Assembly: GCA_019415425.1 (NCBI GenBank)
Contig: DXZF01000041.1
Location: 1 to 9,527, forward strand
Length of the DNA: 9,527 nt
Direction of reading: 5' to 3'
Source: Bacillota bacterium
GTDB lineage: Bacteria; Bacillota; Clostridia; Christensenellales; QAND01
The position numbers and the translations under genes were made by a program. How positions within the stretch are numbered: the first letter of the stretch is position 1; each line of letters begins with the position of its first letter. The notes under the pieces are model-generated. The model had not been told where the DNA came from, made no database searches, and worked only from the letters and a program-made list of their open reading frames with translations. Positions 1 to 6,325 of this stretch are shown in pieces.

Positions 1-392
1 GGAACACGTACAACACCAGGCTGAAAAATGGCGACTTCGACCTGGCCTTTGCCGGATTTTCCATCGGCAACGACGGCGATTTGAGCTTTATCGTGGGCTC
101 GGGCGCTTCGCAAAATTACAGCGGCTACACTTCCGCCACCATGGATGGCTATCTCAACACGTACATTGAGGCCACGGAGGAGACGGAGATCGTAGCGGCC
201 GCATCCGATGTGCAGAAGCTGTTTGCCACAGATCTGCCGCTGATCAGCCTGTATTTTCGCACCAACTCCCTGGTGTGCTCCGCGGCCATACAGGGCATTC
301 GCAACTCGCGCAATATGGAGGTCTACAAGGCCATTGAGCAGTGGTTCCTCTTGCGCGAAGAGGACGAGAATAAGGCAGCGACACCGCAATAG
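1..392 (+). CDS. ABC transporter solute-binding protein, family 5, C-terminal end (partial)
   Basis: The reading frame is open from base 3 and enters from outside the window; it ends at TAG 390-392. About 129 residues of the C-terminal lobe are seen. The pattern 'NGDFDLAFAGFSIGNDGD', then a Tyr/Ser-rich stretch (NYSGYTSATMDGYLN), a helix (ATEETEIVAAASDVQKLFATDLP) and 'LISLYFRTNSL' is typical of the end of DppA/OppA-type peptide-binding proteins. There the last strand and helix follow a 'P.ipLy...' segment. Such proteins are lipoproteins that capture peptides or other small ligands and pass them to an ABC permease. The ligand cannot be inferred from this end. No T-rich terminator follows directly; the next element is the tRNA promoter, so this is the last gene of its transcript. 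Confidence 0.8.
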   Translation, partial: NTYNTRLKNGDFDLAFAGFSIGNDGDLSFIVGSGASQNYSGYTSATMDGYLNTYIEATEETEIVAAASDVQKLFATDLPLISLYFRTNSLVCSAAIQGIRNSRNMEVYKAIEQWFLLREEDENKAATPQ

Positions 393-396
393 GGGG

Positions 397-425
397 TTGA
401 CTTTTTGCATCGTTGATCTTATACT
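397..425 (+). promoter_or_regulatory. Sigma-A-type promoter of the tRNA-Leu gene
   Basis: TTGACT (397-402) and TATACT (420-425) are separated by exactly 17 bases, a near-consensus housekeeping promoter. It begins 4 bases after the stop codon of the solute-binding protein gene. Transcription would start near 432, giving a leader of about 35 bases before the tRNA. That leader contains a hairpin at 436-462, with arms GTGGAAGAAG and CTTCT-G-TCCAC, which RNase P processing would remove. Confidence 0.8.
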
Positions 426-467
426 ACATAGGCATGTGGAAGAAGTGCAAGCTTCTGTCCACGCCAT

Positions 468-550
468 GCGAGGGTGGCGGAACAGGCAGACGCGCACGTT
501 TGAGGGGCGTGTGGGAGACCGTACGGGTTCAAGTCCCGTCCTTCGCACCA
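468..550 (+). tRNA. tRNA-Leu, anticodon GAG
   Basis: The acceptor stem is GCGAGGG (468-474) with CCTTCGC (540-546), containing one G-T pair. The discriminator is A547 and CCA (548-550) is encoded. The anticodon stem CACGT/GCGTG encloses the loop TTGAGGG, giving GAG at 502-504, which reads CUC and CUU Leu codons. The T arm is ACGGG-TTCAAGT-CCCGT. A variable arm of about 11 bases (TGGGAGACCGT) marks a class II tRNA, as expected for Leu. The 3' half is a classic phage and island integration target, and an integrase gene lies immediately downstream pointing toward it. Confidence 0.95.
524..550 (+). other. Candidate attachment site (att) in the 3' end of tRNA-Leu
   Basis: Tyrosine integrases commonly recombine within the T arm and acceptor end of tRNA genes and leave the tRNA intact. 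Here the integrase gene ends only 54 bases past the tRNA, the usual layout of the integrase end of an island or prophage. The site is inferred from this layout. I found no second copy of the tRNA end elsewhere in the window, so the exact core cannot be delimited. Confidence 0.5.
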
Positions 551-580
551 AAAAAGCACCGAAAGTTCGGTGCTTTTTTT
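549..580 (+). terminator. Intrinsic terminator after tRNA-Leu
   Basis: The arms AGCACCGAA (555-563) and TTCGGTGCT (566-574) enclose a two-base centre and are followed by a run of T. A-rich sequence before the stem makes the hairpin longer and partly bidirectional. It could therefore also stop the integrase transcript arriving from the minus strand. Confidence 0.9.
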
Positions 581-603
581 GTTTCATGACATCATTCGTG
601 ACA

Positions 604-1629
604 TCACCCCATATTTTCAAGAAAAAAAACGGCCATCTGTACACTGTATTTTTCCTTTTCCTTCGGAAATGTATGGAGGTAAATTTGTTCAAGCATTTGC
701 GTTCCATCATGCCCCATCATCTCTGCGATATACCGCAACGGTATGCCCTGCAGCATGGCCTGTGAGGCAAAATAATGCCGTAGTTTATGGAAGCTGAACG
801 GCTCGACCGGAATTGTTTTTATCTGCGCGCTCCAATCGCTTGACATACGGTGCGATGTCATCCCGGTTACAGGATCGTACGGGGAAGTGAGCACTCGATC
901 GATTAACGCATCATTGGCATTCAAGACACGGTAACCGCTATATGACTTAGGAGCCTTTATCACCGCGCCGCGGTCGCTGTTTACCATTGCTTGCGAGATT
1001 GTGATGGTTTTCTTTTTTCTGTCCACAGAGGCTTTTTGAAGGCCGGCAATTTCAGACGCACGCAGACCAAGTTGCGTGGCCAATAGGAAGGGGAGCTCCA
1101 AACGTGTGCCGCGCAAATAATTGCTGATAATCTGGATATCTGCAGCGGATGGAATATGGATATCCTGCTTTTCCTTTTGGGGGAGTTTTGTATAGAATGA
1201 TTTTTCCGGTGCGTACATTTTCATTACGGCACTGAAAAGACCGTGGAGATTTTTACAGGTTTTGGGTGATAGCCTTTCAGCGTACCTGTTCATCATCGCT
1301 TGTACGTCTTTTTGAGTAATTCGAGAAATACGTTTATTTTTTATATCGCCAAAATAGTTTTTGGCCACATTCCGATACCCCGAAACAGTGGAAGGTGACA
1401 AAACGTTTTCTTTTGATGCGATATATCCAGCGAGGGCTTCATCAAACGTGACGTCCTTATCCGCGCCGGTTCGGGCAAGGCTAAACTGCGCGGCTTCTAC
1501 TTCCACCCGCTTTCGATCTGGGCCTGTAAACGTCTCGTAACGACGCACTCGCTTGCCATCAACCATTTCAGACCCTACATATACGCGTACTCTATAATTG
1601 CCAGAAGGCAATCGTTCCGCTTTTGGCAT
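604..1629 (-). CDS. int: Tyrosine recombinase (integrase) of the tRNA-Leu element
   Basis: This 341-aa protein has the three-part layout of a phage or ICE integrase. Residues 1-50 are a small Arg/Tyr-rich arm-binding-type domain (GNYRVRVYVG). Residues 60-145 are a SAM-like core-binding domain (TFDEALAGYIASKENVLSPSTV is its start). Residues 160-341 form the catalytic domain. The catalytic set is complete: R190 in LGLRASEIAGL, K228 in APKSYSGYR, H281 and R284 in HKLRH, H307 in MMGH, and Y317 in EQIYLHT. The start is supported by AGGAGG about 10 bases upstream. The gene is last in an operon with the 87-aa gene upstream (20-base gap, the SD just after that gene's stop) and faces the tRNA-Leu. It should catalyse integration and, with a directionality factor, excision of this element. 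Confidence 0.93.
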   Translation of the reverse strand: MPKAERLPSGNYRVRVYVGSEMVDGKRVRRYETFTGPDRKRVEVEAAQFSLARTGADKDVTFDEALAGYIASKENVLSPSTVSGYRNVAKNYFGDIKNKRISRITQKDVQAMMNRYAERLSPKTCKNLHGLFSAVMKMYAPEKSFYTKLPQKEKQDIHIPSAADIQIISNYLRGTRLELPFLLATQLGLRASEIAGLQKASVDRKKKTITISQAMVNSDRGAVIKAPKSYSGYRVLNANDALIDRVLTSPYDPVTGMTSHRMSSDWSAQIKTIPVEPFSFHKLRHYFASQAMLQGIPLRYIAEMMGHDGTQMLEQIYLHTFPKEKEKYSVQMAVFFLENMG

Positions 1630-1649
1630 GTTAACCGCACCTCCTGCTC

Positions 1650-1913
1650 CTATCGTAACGCGGTGTTATTACCGACACTATGGCAGACAGAGCCTGCTTT
1701 TTGCTCCAAATCGGGCATTGGATGTCCGATCAGATCTTCCAACGCACGCGCAAGATATTTTGCGCGCGCATCCCTATTTGGGCCGGCAACCAAAATAATT
1801 TCCGTTTTATTACGATGGATGACAATTGCTCTTTCCATTGTTTTTATGGACACGTTGTCGTATACGGTGATGTTGTTCCCCTTGGCGTAGTCGATCAATC
1901 GGCATAGATACAT
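1650..1913 (-). CDS. Small protein co-transcribed with the integrase, unknown function
   Basis: This 87-aa protein is not recognised. I chose ATG 1913 because GGAGA lies 7 bases upstream. The in-frame upstream ATG (1961) lies inside the predicted -10 box and so cannot be translated. The body reads as alternating strands and helices (NITVYDNVSIKTMERAIVI, then TEIILVAGPNRDARAKYLAR, then ALEDLIGHPMPDL). The order of a strand pair followed by a helix ending in E-x-x-x-GH loosely recalls small ImmA/IrrE-type phage proteins. There is no HExxH, so the resemblance is only suggestive. Position upstream of int would also suit an excisionase or regulator, but no clear helix-turn-helix is visible. Base composition matches int, with which it forms an operon. 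Confidence 0.65.
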   Translation of the reverse strand: MYLCRLIDYAKGNNITVYDNVSIKTMERAIVIHRNKTEIILVAGPNRDARAKYLARALEDLIGHPMPDLEQKAGSVCHSVGNNTALR

Positions 1914-1959
1914 GGTATCATCTCCAACAAATAAGAATAAATGTTCGTATTTTGGTCTC

Positions 1960-1988
1960 ATTGTAAAATATTTACATTGTAATTTCAA
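1960..1988 (-). promoter_or_regulatory. Promoter of the integrase operon with palindromic operator
   Basis: On the minus strand TTGAAA (plus-strand TTTCAA, 1983-1988) and TACAAT (plus-strand ATTGTA, 1960-1965) are 17 bases apart. A perfect 15-base palindrome, TGTAAA-ATA-TTTACA on the plus strand (1962-1976), covers most of the spacer and the -10 box. A dyad placed there would let a dimeric repressor block polymerase. No repressor gene is recognised in the element, so the regulator is either lost or encoded elsewhere. Confidence 0.7.
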
Positions 1989-2026
1989 GCAGATCGATCG
2001 AGATCATCATGCCGTTTTCATAATTT

Positions 2027-2052
2027 AAAAGGCCCCGGGCAGAGGCCTTTTT
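2027..2052 (-). terminator. Intrinsic terminator after the lipoprotein-like gene
   Basis: The arms AAAAGGCC (2027-2034) and GGCCTTTT (2044-2051) are followed on the minus strand by TTTTAAATT and on the plus strand by a T run. The hairpin works in principle in both directions. It lies 28 bases past the stop of the minus-strand gene ending at 2080 and separates it from the integrase operon promoter. Confidence 0.75.
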
Positions 2053-2079
2053 GTTCCAATGCGTTATCGATATAGATAC

Positions 2080-2616
2080 TCACGCTTCTGTTGTTTGCAT
2101 CCATGCATCGTTTTCATGGAAATAGGAGTACTGCAACAATGGCGCCGTGTCTGAAGAATCGGTTGTAAAAGCAATCCAACCGTCCGTTTCTCCACCACCG
2201 TATAAAGCTGAAAAATCATCCATACCTATAATCAGAGATGAATCGTTTTCAACTCCACTTGTTGAAATGAGATGAAAAGCAAGTGAATTCGGCTGGAAAG
2301 ATATATCGGGATCATCGCAGGCCATCGATAGAGACACGTGAACCAAGAAGTACTCTTTTCCCTCTGGCGGCGCCCCATTGTACTCGTACCAGGCCTTAAC
2401 CTGTTCAGATGCTGCGTCCCCCAGGAGAACATCAATGACGCGTAGCGTGAGCGTGTACCCTTCGGTGTCCTCAACACTTACACTTTCACCCAAAGGGGCA
2501 GGATCTGACCTGGTGTGCCCGACATTGCTCTTTGGCGCATCTGCCTGACCGCCCCCGCGTCCAGCAAGCGCCCCTACGCAGAGCAGTGCGCATAATAAAC
2601 TGGCTACTTTTCTCAC
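2080..2616 (-). CDS. DUF4352-like exported protein with a mutated lipobox
   Basis: I chose the GTG start at 2616: GAGGAG lies 10 bases upstream and the start gives a textbook signal peptide (RKVASLLCALLCVGALAG). An in-frame ATG at 2724 exists but has a poor ribosome site and overlaps the gene upstream. The product is 178 aa. The signal ends LAG-R20 where a lipoprotein needs LAG-C. Arg20 is CGC, one transition from the Cys codon TGC, so lipid attachment has probably been lost. After a polar linker, residues 41-178 form a single beta-rich domain (GESVSVEDTEGYTLTLRV, then PPEGKEYFLVHVSLS, then DGWIAF) like the Ig-fold DUF4352/telokin-like domains of Bacillota lipoproteins. Function is unknown; it may be cargo of the element. 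It could use the upstream lipoprotein promoter (74-base gap). Confidence 0.72.
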   Translation of the reverse strand: MRKVASLLCALLCVGALAGRGGGQADAPKSNVGHTRSDPAPLGESVSVEDTEGYTLTLRVIDVLLGDAASEQVKAWYEYNGAPPEGKEYFLVHVSLSMACDDPDISFQPNSLAFHLISTSGVENDSSLIIGMDDFSALYGGGETDGWIAFTTDSSDTAPLLQYSYFHENDAWMQTTEA

Positions 2617-2690
2617 TTTCCTTATGCTCCTCTCTTTATAATCTGGCACTTTCCGTGCCAAAATCACAAATTTGCTTGTGACCAATCCAA

Positions 2691-2894
2691 TTATAAAAAG
2701 TGCAACATTCCATATGAAATCCATCGAGAACAGTTTTCCTCTATTGAAATCAATGCCGGATTTAGGTTCTCATATAAGATTTCTTCCGCGGCACGCGTTG
2801 CATCTTCAAACCCCCGGCGATATGCTTCTTCTCGCGTTTCGCCACAACCGATCAAGGAAATCCCACATAGCAAAATGCAAACACCTGAAATCAA
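2691..2894 (-). CDS. Small lipoprotein, probably with a frameshifted start
   Basis: As read from TTG 2894 this encodes 67 aa. A hydrophobic segment leads to the lipobox LIGC, and the mature protein starts at a cysteine near residue 17. A polar helix follows (TREEAYRRGFEDATRAAEEIL). The signal peptide lacks a basic n-region. However, AAGGAAG lies 9 bases upstream of an ATG at 2902 that reads ATG AAA CAT TGA. One extra T after CAT would join this ATG to the lipoprotein frame and give MKH-LISGVC, a normal n-region. I therefore infer a one-base deletion or an inefficient TTG start. Function is unknown. It lies upstream of the lipoprotein-like gene ending at 2080, on the same strand. Confidence 0.5.
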   Translation of the reverse strand: MISGVCILLCGISLIGCGETREEAYRRGFEDATRAAEEILYENLNPALISIEENCSRWISYGMLHFL

Positions 2895-2902
2895 TGTTTC
2901 AT

Positions 2903-3260
2903 TGTACGCTGCTTCCTTTTCTTTGTTTTCATATCCTTATGGGAATGATTAGATACATCTTGGAGAATGTCGAGAATTGATACATACTACAATTGCCACA
3001 ATCAATGAACATCAAAAAACTACATAATGATTTAGAAATTGATATCTATATACAGATTACGACAAGGGTTTCCAGAGGTAAAGATAAAGAGTTCCGAAAA
3101 ATGAAAGGAATAAAACAGCATGAGGAGAATTGAAAAGCAGATGTATGATTCTGTTTACACTGAAACCTACCGTAAGAGCCTGGGAACCAAAGGCCTATGT
3201 CTATAGCTGACGATGGAGTTGGAAGAGACAAAGAACATAGTCGTATAATCAAGATGTTAA
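2903..3260. other. AT-rich stretch with only short reading frames
   Basis: This interval is visibly AT-richer than what follows at 3261. On the plus strand it holds three short ORFs with protein-like composition. One is at 3005-3133 (42 aa, starts MNIKKLHNDLEID, no ribosome site). One is at 3120-3206 (28 aa, starts MRRIEKQMYDSVY, AAAGGAA 9 bases upstream). The third is at 3197-3298 (33 aa, ends RLPPVPGDSG). They overlap in different frames and look like broken remains rather than a working operon. The minus strand should hold the promoter of the small lipoprotein here, but I could not single out convincing boxes. Confidence 0.4.
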
Positions 3261-3480
3261 ATGGTCGACTACCACCTGTACCGGGGGATTCTGGGTGAGC
3301 AGGAGGCGAGCGAGACGAAGAGACGCGCCGGATTGACTGCGCGGGAACGGAGGAACACGCCGCTGGAAAGCTACGAGAGCGGGATTCTGCGCACAAAGGA
3401 CGATTCACTTCTGGTGTATGGCGATGACCCCTATTACACGACACTGGCGGATCTGTTTGCGCATGTGGGGAGGATGGATG
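3261..3480 (+). pseudogene. Coding-like fragment upstream of the 3478 gene
   Basis: From ATG 3261 the frame reads like protein for about 75 residues: MVDYHLYRGILGEQEASE, later KDDSLLVYGDDPYYTTLADL, with GC-rich third positions. It then runs without a stop into sequence where a different frame is clearly the coding one. There is no ribosome site before 3261 and a TAA sits directly before it. The likeliest reading is the remains of a gene that lost its start and its true end by frameshift. The family is not recognised. It lies in what seems to be a decayed prophage. Confidence 0.35.
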
Positions 3481-3900
3481 AAGATGGGCTTATTCGGTGG
3501 AACGAAGAAAGATATCCCGGATTGGCGCCGGAACAGGCGGTTGCGCAGACTGCACGAGGAGAATCTGCGGCGGATCGCGTTGCAGATGTTCTGGTTAGAG
3601 GAGGAGATAGGCAGTACCGATCCAGGTTGGGAAGAAACGGTGGACGAAGTGATACGGTATCAGCAAGCGGGGCTGCTGGCCGAACCGGGGCCGATGATTC
3701 GGAAACTGCCGACAGGACTTCCGGCTCCCTCGTCAAAATGGGACGTTGGGTCGGTCTATCAGAGCGAGGTGGAGCGTTATATCAAGGAAGTGGACGAGAA
3801 AAAGGGCGATTGATTCAATCCCGAAACACTGAAGCCACTGCTCGGGAATATCAGGACAGTCATAGGCGATCTAATGGTCGACTACGACGAGGACGATTAG
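3478..3900 (+). pseudogene. Unknown, probably phage-related gene interrupted by TGA
   Basis: GGGGAGG (3467-3473) precedes ATG 3478 and ATG 3484; either may be the start. The frame (begins MGLFGGTKKDIPDWRRNRR) is strongly coding-like: a basic N-terminal segment, a helix (LRRLHEENLRRIALQMFWLEEE), a middle part (WEETVDEVIRYQQAGLLAEPG) and a charged end (SEVERYIKEVDEKKGD). TGA stops it at 3811-3813 (codon 112). The same frame then continues with 28 further plausible residues (FNPETLKPLLGNIRTVIGDL, ending DYDEDD) to TAG 3898-3900. Either the 111-aa form is functional or a Trp codon TGG became TGA. I do not recognise the family. An intrinsic terminator follows at 3934. Confidence 0.5.
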
Positions 3901-3933
3901 AGCAGAATAAAACGGACTATGCAACGCAAAATT

Positions 3934-3966
3934 CAGAAGCGCCAAACGGCGCTTCTGTTGTATCTA
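3934..3966 (+). terminator. Intrinsic-type hairpin after the 3478 gene
   Basis: The perfect 10-base arms CAGAAGCGCC (3934-3943) and GGCGCTTCTG (3948-3957) enclose loop AAAC. The tail TTGTATCTAT has few T, so the terminator is moderate in strength. It lies 33 bases after the TAG at 3898. Confidence 0.6.
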
Positions 3967-4229
3967 TAAACGGTGCAAATGGACAAAGAGCAGGAGAAAA
4001 TTTGAAAAAGGCCTGTGAACAAATCCAATGTAAGCATCGCAAGAGATCTCATCAAATCCCATGTAAATTGAGGTATACATTGGGTGAGACTTGCCTGCAA
4101 AGTATACCCATTCGATATCCACCCAATTCTTCGGGAATAAGGAGAAACAAGCTTCCCAAAAGCGAAAACGAGCGTATCACAGGCTTCCACCCCCATAGGG
4201 TCAGCCATAATAGTGATACCCTCGTTCCG
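3967..4229. other. Unassigned, probably decayed sequence
   Basis: No reading frame here has both a ribosome site and a recognisable product. A minus-strand frame of about 90 codons (from ATG 4208) and plus-strand frames cut by stops are present, and I cannot tell which, if any, was coding. It lies between the interrupted 3478 gene and the phage-protein fragment. Confidence 0.3.
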
Positions 4230-4738
4230 AAACAAAACATATCAAGCGAAAAGCGTTCTGTCAACCGTCTTCCCAAAGACGAAAGTGATAGCATGCAGGG
4301 TGGGCAGCGGTCTGTGGGCTTAGACATGTATGCGGTTGCAGAGAAATACGGAGCAATCAAACCCGGCATGAAGCCGCGTGTAGACCGTGGGCCTGTCCCC
4401 AAACGGACAACGCCGGATACGAAGGTAGCAGGACAGCACGCACGATCGATGAGAGCCCCCATATCGGCGAAGAGGCAGCAGAGAAGATGGGAGAAGGGAT
4501 TGTTTAGGAGAAGTTGAACGACACGCCCGTCAGCGCGTGCAACCGCAGCATCGACGGTGCCATGCAGCAATGGAATGCCGTCGTGGAGGGGACAACGCGC
4601 GCAAGCAAGGAGAAGTTTGTTCTGGGCCAAACGCTGATGTTGGATGCATTCACAGAGTACGGGTATGCGCAAGCAGAACTTTCATCGATCGCCACAGAGG
4701 TAGGGCAGGTTGCGCCCTTGATCAAACGGCCTATCTAA
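4230..4738 (+). pseudogene. Frameshifted fragment of a large phage/element protein
   Basis: Two adjoining frames each carry part of one recognisable segment. Residues in the first frame (up to about 4440) include MYAVAEKYGAIKPGMKPRVD and VPKRTTPDTKV. The second frame (about 4437-4738) continues ARTIDESPHIGEEAAEKM and is broken by TAG 4505-4507. It then goes on with AMQQWNAVVEGTTRASKEKF and LGQTLMLDAFTEYGYAQAEL before TAA. From memory this matches a conserved stretch of very large proteins (often thousands of residues) in clostridial prophages and mobile elements, of the form YGxIxxGExPxRxxxVPKxTxxxxKVS followed by RTIxEA. The hallmarks of decay are a frame switch near 4440, an internal stop and absence of the rest of the protein. 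Confidence in the family is moderate because it rests on recall. Confidence 0.55.
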
Positions 4739-4866
4739 TCCTGGGTACGTAACGGGTCGTTTTATGTTGAGTTCATTCAAAGATCACGGGAATTGAAAAC
4801 ATGGCTGTGCGCAGCAATACATCTACAACCTCCATGGTTGTGCACAGTGCCTTCAAAGAAAATAGA

Positions 4867-4881
4867 ATGGATACCATCCAT
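4867..4881. promoter_or_regulatory. Inverted repeat upstream of the MFS gene promoter
   Basis: ATGGAT (4867-4872) and ATCCAT (4876-4881) are perfect inverted arms around ACC. The dyad lies 50 bases upstream of the predicted -35 box of the MFS gene, where an activator or repressor could bind. No regulator gene is adjacent. It could be a chance repeat. Confidence 0.3.
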
Positions 4882-4930
4882 GTTTTGAACGATTTCAATC
4901 AAAAGAACGATAGAAACTGTTTGATTTCGC

Positions 4931-4960
4931 TTGAATCTGTGCAAATGCTCCCTATATACT
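4931..4960 (+). promoter_or_regulatory. Predicted promoter of the MFS transporter gene
   Basis: TTGAAT (4931-4936) is followed by TATATA after 16 bases (4953) or TATACT after 18 bases (4955-4960). Either pair is an acceptable sigma-A promoter. It gives a leader of about 70 bases before the ATG at 5037. Confidence 0.5.
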
Positions 4961-5036
4961 ACCCATGTGCGAGAAGCGGGCGAGTAACGCGATGCACCGT
5001 TTTTCAATCGAGATGATACCGAAAAGGAGCTGGCAG

Positions 5037-6248
5037 ATGAGCGAAAAAAGGCGGTTTACGCTGTTCTTCATGATCGTGGCACTACAGAACATGGCGGCCA
5101 GTTTTGCGCACCCGGTAACGCCGACGCTGTTTAAGGGCTTGCAGTTGAGCGATTCCATGTTTGGCCTGGTGCTGGCAGCCATGCTGACGGTCAACTTCCT
5201 GTTTTCCCCTTTTTGGGGCAAGATTTCCACCTACATCTCCAGCCGCAATACGCTGATGATCTGCAATATTGGATATGCAGTGGGACAGCTCTTCTTCGGT
5301 TTGGCCAAAACGAGCGGCCAGTTTTTGCTGGCGCGCATGTTTGCAGGTATCTTTACAGGGGGAAACACGGTCGGTGCGTTGACCTATATCGTCAACACTT
5401 CGCCGGATACAAAGTCACGCGAACGGCATCTGGTCATCTCTGCCACGCTGCTGTCGGTTTGTGGATCTTTTGGATTCTTTGTAGGCGGCATGCTGGGCGA
5501 GATTCACGTCTATGTGGCCATTGCAGCACAGGTGGGCACGCTGGCCACCTGTGGCGTGTTGTATCGGCTGGTATGCAAGGACGATACCATGTTGCCACTG
5601 CGCGGGGTGAATCGCAAAGAACTGGTCCGTCAGGCCAATCCATTCGAGGCGTTTGTGCAGAGCGGCAAATTTATGACGGTCACCCTGGCGTTCCTGTTTG
5701 CCATGTGTGCCCTGCAAAACCTGTGCCAGACGACCTTTGACCAATCCTTCAACTACTATGCCATCGACCAGATTGGATTCTCTACCGGGTACAACGGTGC
5801 GGTGAAATTTGTGATGGGGATTACCACGCTGATCGCCAACAGCACCTTGTGCATGTGGATCATGAACCGTACGGATACCAATAAATCCATCATCGCCATC
5901 ATGCTGTGCTGCTGTGTGACGATGGCCATCATCTTGATGCTGGACGCATTGGTGCCGTACCTGATCGCCAATGTGCTGTACTTTGCCATGAGCTCCATCA
6001 GCGTGCCGATTCTGCAGAACATGGTGGCAGAAGTCGGGCGCAGGGGGGATAGCAACCTGATCATGGGCTTTTACAATGCGATGAAATCGCTGGGCGGCAT
6101 TTTCGGGGCACTGATCGCAGGGCTGACATATGCCATCAACCCGCGTATGCCGTTTATCTGCTGCCTTATCGCCTTTGCGATCGCGGCGCTGTGCGGCGTG
6201 GTCTATGCCAGACGCAGCAGTGCCGCACGCAAAGTGAATGGCGTGTAA
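5037..6248 (+). CDS. MFS transporter (drug/H+ antiporter-like)
   Basis: The 403-aa product is almost entirely hydrophobic and fits the usual 12-helix major facilitator length. ATG 5037 is chosen because AAGGAG lies 7 bases upstream; a GTG at 4965 has no ribosome site. Motif A between helices 2 and 3 is recognisable but divergent (G61-KISTYISSR-70, with no Asp). LLARMFAGIFTGGN (97-110) matches motif B with R100. GSFGFFVGGMLGE (143-155) has the glycine spacing of motif C seen in antiporters of the 12-helix type. A central cytoplasmic loop (about 180-205) is basic. The substrate cannot be told; drug or small-metabolite efflux is an inference from motif C. The gene stands alone with its own promoter and terminator, and appears to mark normal chromosome beyond the decayed element. 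Confidence 0.88.
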   Translation: MSEKRRFTLFFMIVALQNMAASFAHPVTPTLFKGLQLSDSMFGLVLAAMLTVNFLFSPFWGKISTYISSRNTLMICNIGYAVGQLFFGLAKTSGQFLLARMFAGIFTGGNTVGALTYIVNTSPDTKSRERHLVISATLLSVCGSFGFFVGGMLGEIHVYVAIAAQVGTLATCGVLYRLVCKDDTMLPLRGVNRKELVRQANPFEAFVQSGKFMTVTLAFLFAMCALQNLCQTTFDQSFNYYAIDQIGFSTGYNGAVKFVMGITTLIANSTLCMWIMNRTDTNKSIIAIMLCCCVTMAIILMLDALVPYLIANVLYFAMSSISVPILQNMVAEVGRRGDSNLIMGFYNAMKSLGGIFGALIAGLTYAINPRMPFICCLIAFAIAALCGVVYARRSSAARKVNGV

Positions 6249-6295
6249 CGGCGTAGGGAGAAGCGCCCAATACAATCGCGTATGCGCATCAAAGG

Positions 6296-6325
6296 CGGCA
6301 TCGCTTTTGCGATGCCGTCTTTTGT
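6296..6325 (+). terminator. Intrinsic terminator after the MFS gene, possibly bidirectional
   Basis: CGGCATCGC (6296-6304) and GCGATGCCG (6309-6317) enclose TTTT and are followed by TCTTTTGT. On the minus strand a weaker T-containing tail follows the same stem, so it may also stop the convergent surface-protein transcript ending at 6481. The 155 bases between hold no evident gene. Confidence 0.85.

Noticed and set aside
255..265. TCGCACCA resembling the tRNA-Leu 3' end, as a second att site
   Set aside because: Only about eight bases match and it lies inside the solute-binding protein gene on the wrong side of the tRNA.
2080..2724. Longer form of the lipoprotein-like gene starting at ATG 2724
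   Set aside because: The ribosome site is 13 bases away, it overlaps the upstream gene, and it would bury a clean signal peptide that has its own SD and GTG start.
3933..4235. Minus-strand frame of 100 codons
   Set aside because: Some protein-like stretches, but it starts at TTG without a ribosome site and the plus-strand hairpin at 3934 overlaps its end; left as unassigned sequence.
4504..4725. Minus-strand reading frames opposite the phage-protein fragment (also 4052-4672)
   Set aside because: No ribosome sites, Cys/Leu-rich shadow composition, and the plus strand carries recognisable motifs here.
4801..5016. Plus-strand ORF upstream of the MFS gene
   Set aside because: It overlaps the predicted promoter and MFS leader, has no ribosome site, and shows no recognisable composition.
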